Shown here one piece after another: positions 50,099 to 50,234 of a stretch of DNA of 50,234 nt (positions are counted from its first letter, which is position 1; each line of letters begins with the position of its first letter). A model generated the notes under the pieces. It was not told where the DNA came from and did not search any database. It saw only the letters and a list, made by a program, of their open reading frames with translations. The stretch spans positions 1-50,234 of the forward strand of contig NZ_JASZYF010000037.1 in assembly GCF_030317115.1 (NCBI RefSeq), in the 5' to 3' direction. The translations under genes were made by a program, and so were the position numbers. Source of the DNA: Variovorax gracilis (GTDB lineage Bacteria > Pseudomonadota > Gammaproteobacteria > Burkholderiales > Burkholderiaceae_C).

Positions 50099-50234
50099 CT
50101 AGCCGCCCTGCTCGCCGGCGGCCCGGATTTCCACGCGACGGTTCGGCTCGAAGCAGGCGATGAGCGCCGTGCGGTTCCTGGCCTTGCCCTGGGCCCTGCA
50201 ATCGGCTTCAGTGACCTTCAGCTCCGAGAAACTG
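50099..50234 (-). CDS. OmpA-family protein, C-terminal end (5' end outside window)
   Basis: The last 44 codons of a gene running off the right edge: E-A-D-C-R-A-Q-G-K-A-R-N-R-T-A-L-I-A-C-F and E-P-N-R-R-V-E-I-R-A, ending in TAG. The N-R-R-V-E-I ending is that of the peptidoglycan-binding OmpA C-terminal domain, and the C...C pair is common in Burkholderiales OmpA porins. The rest is not visible. Confidence 0.8.
   Translation of the reverse strand, partial: SFSELKVTEADCRAQGKARNRTALIACFEPNRRVEIRAAGEQGG

Overview
The window is GC-rich (visibly about 60-65 % by eye) and carries dense ORFs typical of a betaproteobacterium of the order Burkholderiales, probably Comamonadaceae or a neighbouring family (for example Variovorax-like). 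That placement rests on gene style and product mix and is an inference. No rRNA or tRNA gene, ribosomal protein gene, CRISPR array or prophage is visible.

The most informative part is a complete replicon-maintenance core at about 34.7-40.3 kb. It contains, in order: an uncharacterised coiled-coil replicon protein (34758), four 19-bp palindromes that look like a private partition centromere (35720-35986), a terminator, parB and parA on the minus strand, a 0.6-kb origin, and a Rep_3-type initiator gene (38916). The origin has an AT-rich segment, seven 17-bp iterons, a DnaA-box-like site and an inverted-repeat operator built from iteron half-sites. The window is therefore probably a megaplasmid, chromid or second chromosome. 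Two further iteron copies sit 4-6 kb away inside a 37-bp direct repeat that brackets an acyltransferase gene.

Left arm (0-34 kb), region by region. 0-9 kb: a partial RIO-type kinase, decayed genes, a TfoX-domain protein, a helical protein plus a UbiB/AarF kinase, a LOG-like nucleotide-binding protein, a lipoprotein with a propeller-like body and a DUF3750-type membrane protein. 9.2-16 kb: a compact operon encoding every step of a beta-oxidation spiral (acyl-CoA ligase, thiolase, two MaoC proteins, SDR, acyl-CoA dehydrogenase) with a divergent AraC-type regulator. 16-19 kb: gene scraps, including a broken flavodoxin-like reductase and an IS30 transposase remnant, around an intact SYLF-domain gene. 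18.7-22 kb: a translationally coupled four-gene set (FAD monooxygenase, saccharopine-dehydrogenase-like protein, DUF4166, DCC protein). 22-28.5 kb: an ATP-grasp protein divergent from chrB, a frameshifted cupin, a truncated LysR gene, an adenylate cyclase/TPR protein and a class D beta-lactamase. 28.7-33.7 kb: small conserved proteins, a frameshifted SnoaL-like gene, a GNAT acetyltransferase, a DUF454 membrane protein, a hotdog thioesterase and an acyltransferase-3 protein.

Right arm (40-50 kb): a DoxX/DUF4287 pair divergent from a TetR gene; an FMN reductase beside fragments of a CysB-like regulator and a cysteine desulfurase; a mandelate-racemase-family enzyme divergent from a carotenoid oxygenase, with a TetR gene downstream whose likely operator occurs three times; a secreted phosphoesterase; a 2H phosphoesterase; and the end of an OmpA-type gene.

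Gene decay is common outside the replication core: at least nine relics, several broken by a single base. This fits an accessory, recombining replicon, though uncorrected sequencing errors could explain the single-base breaks.
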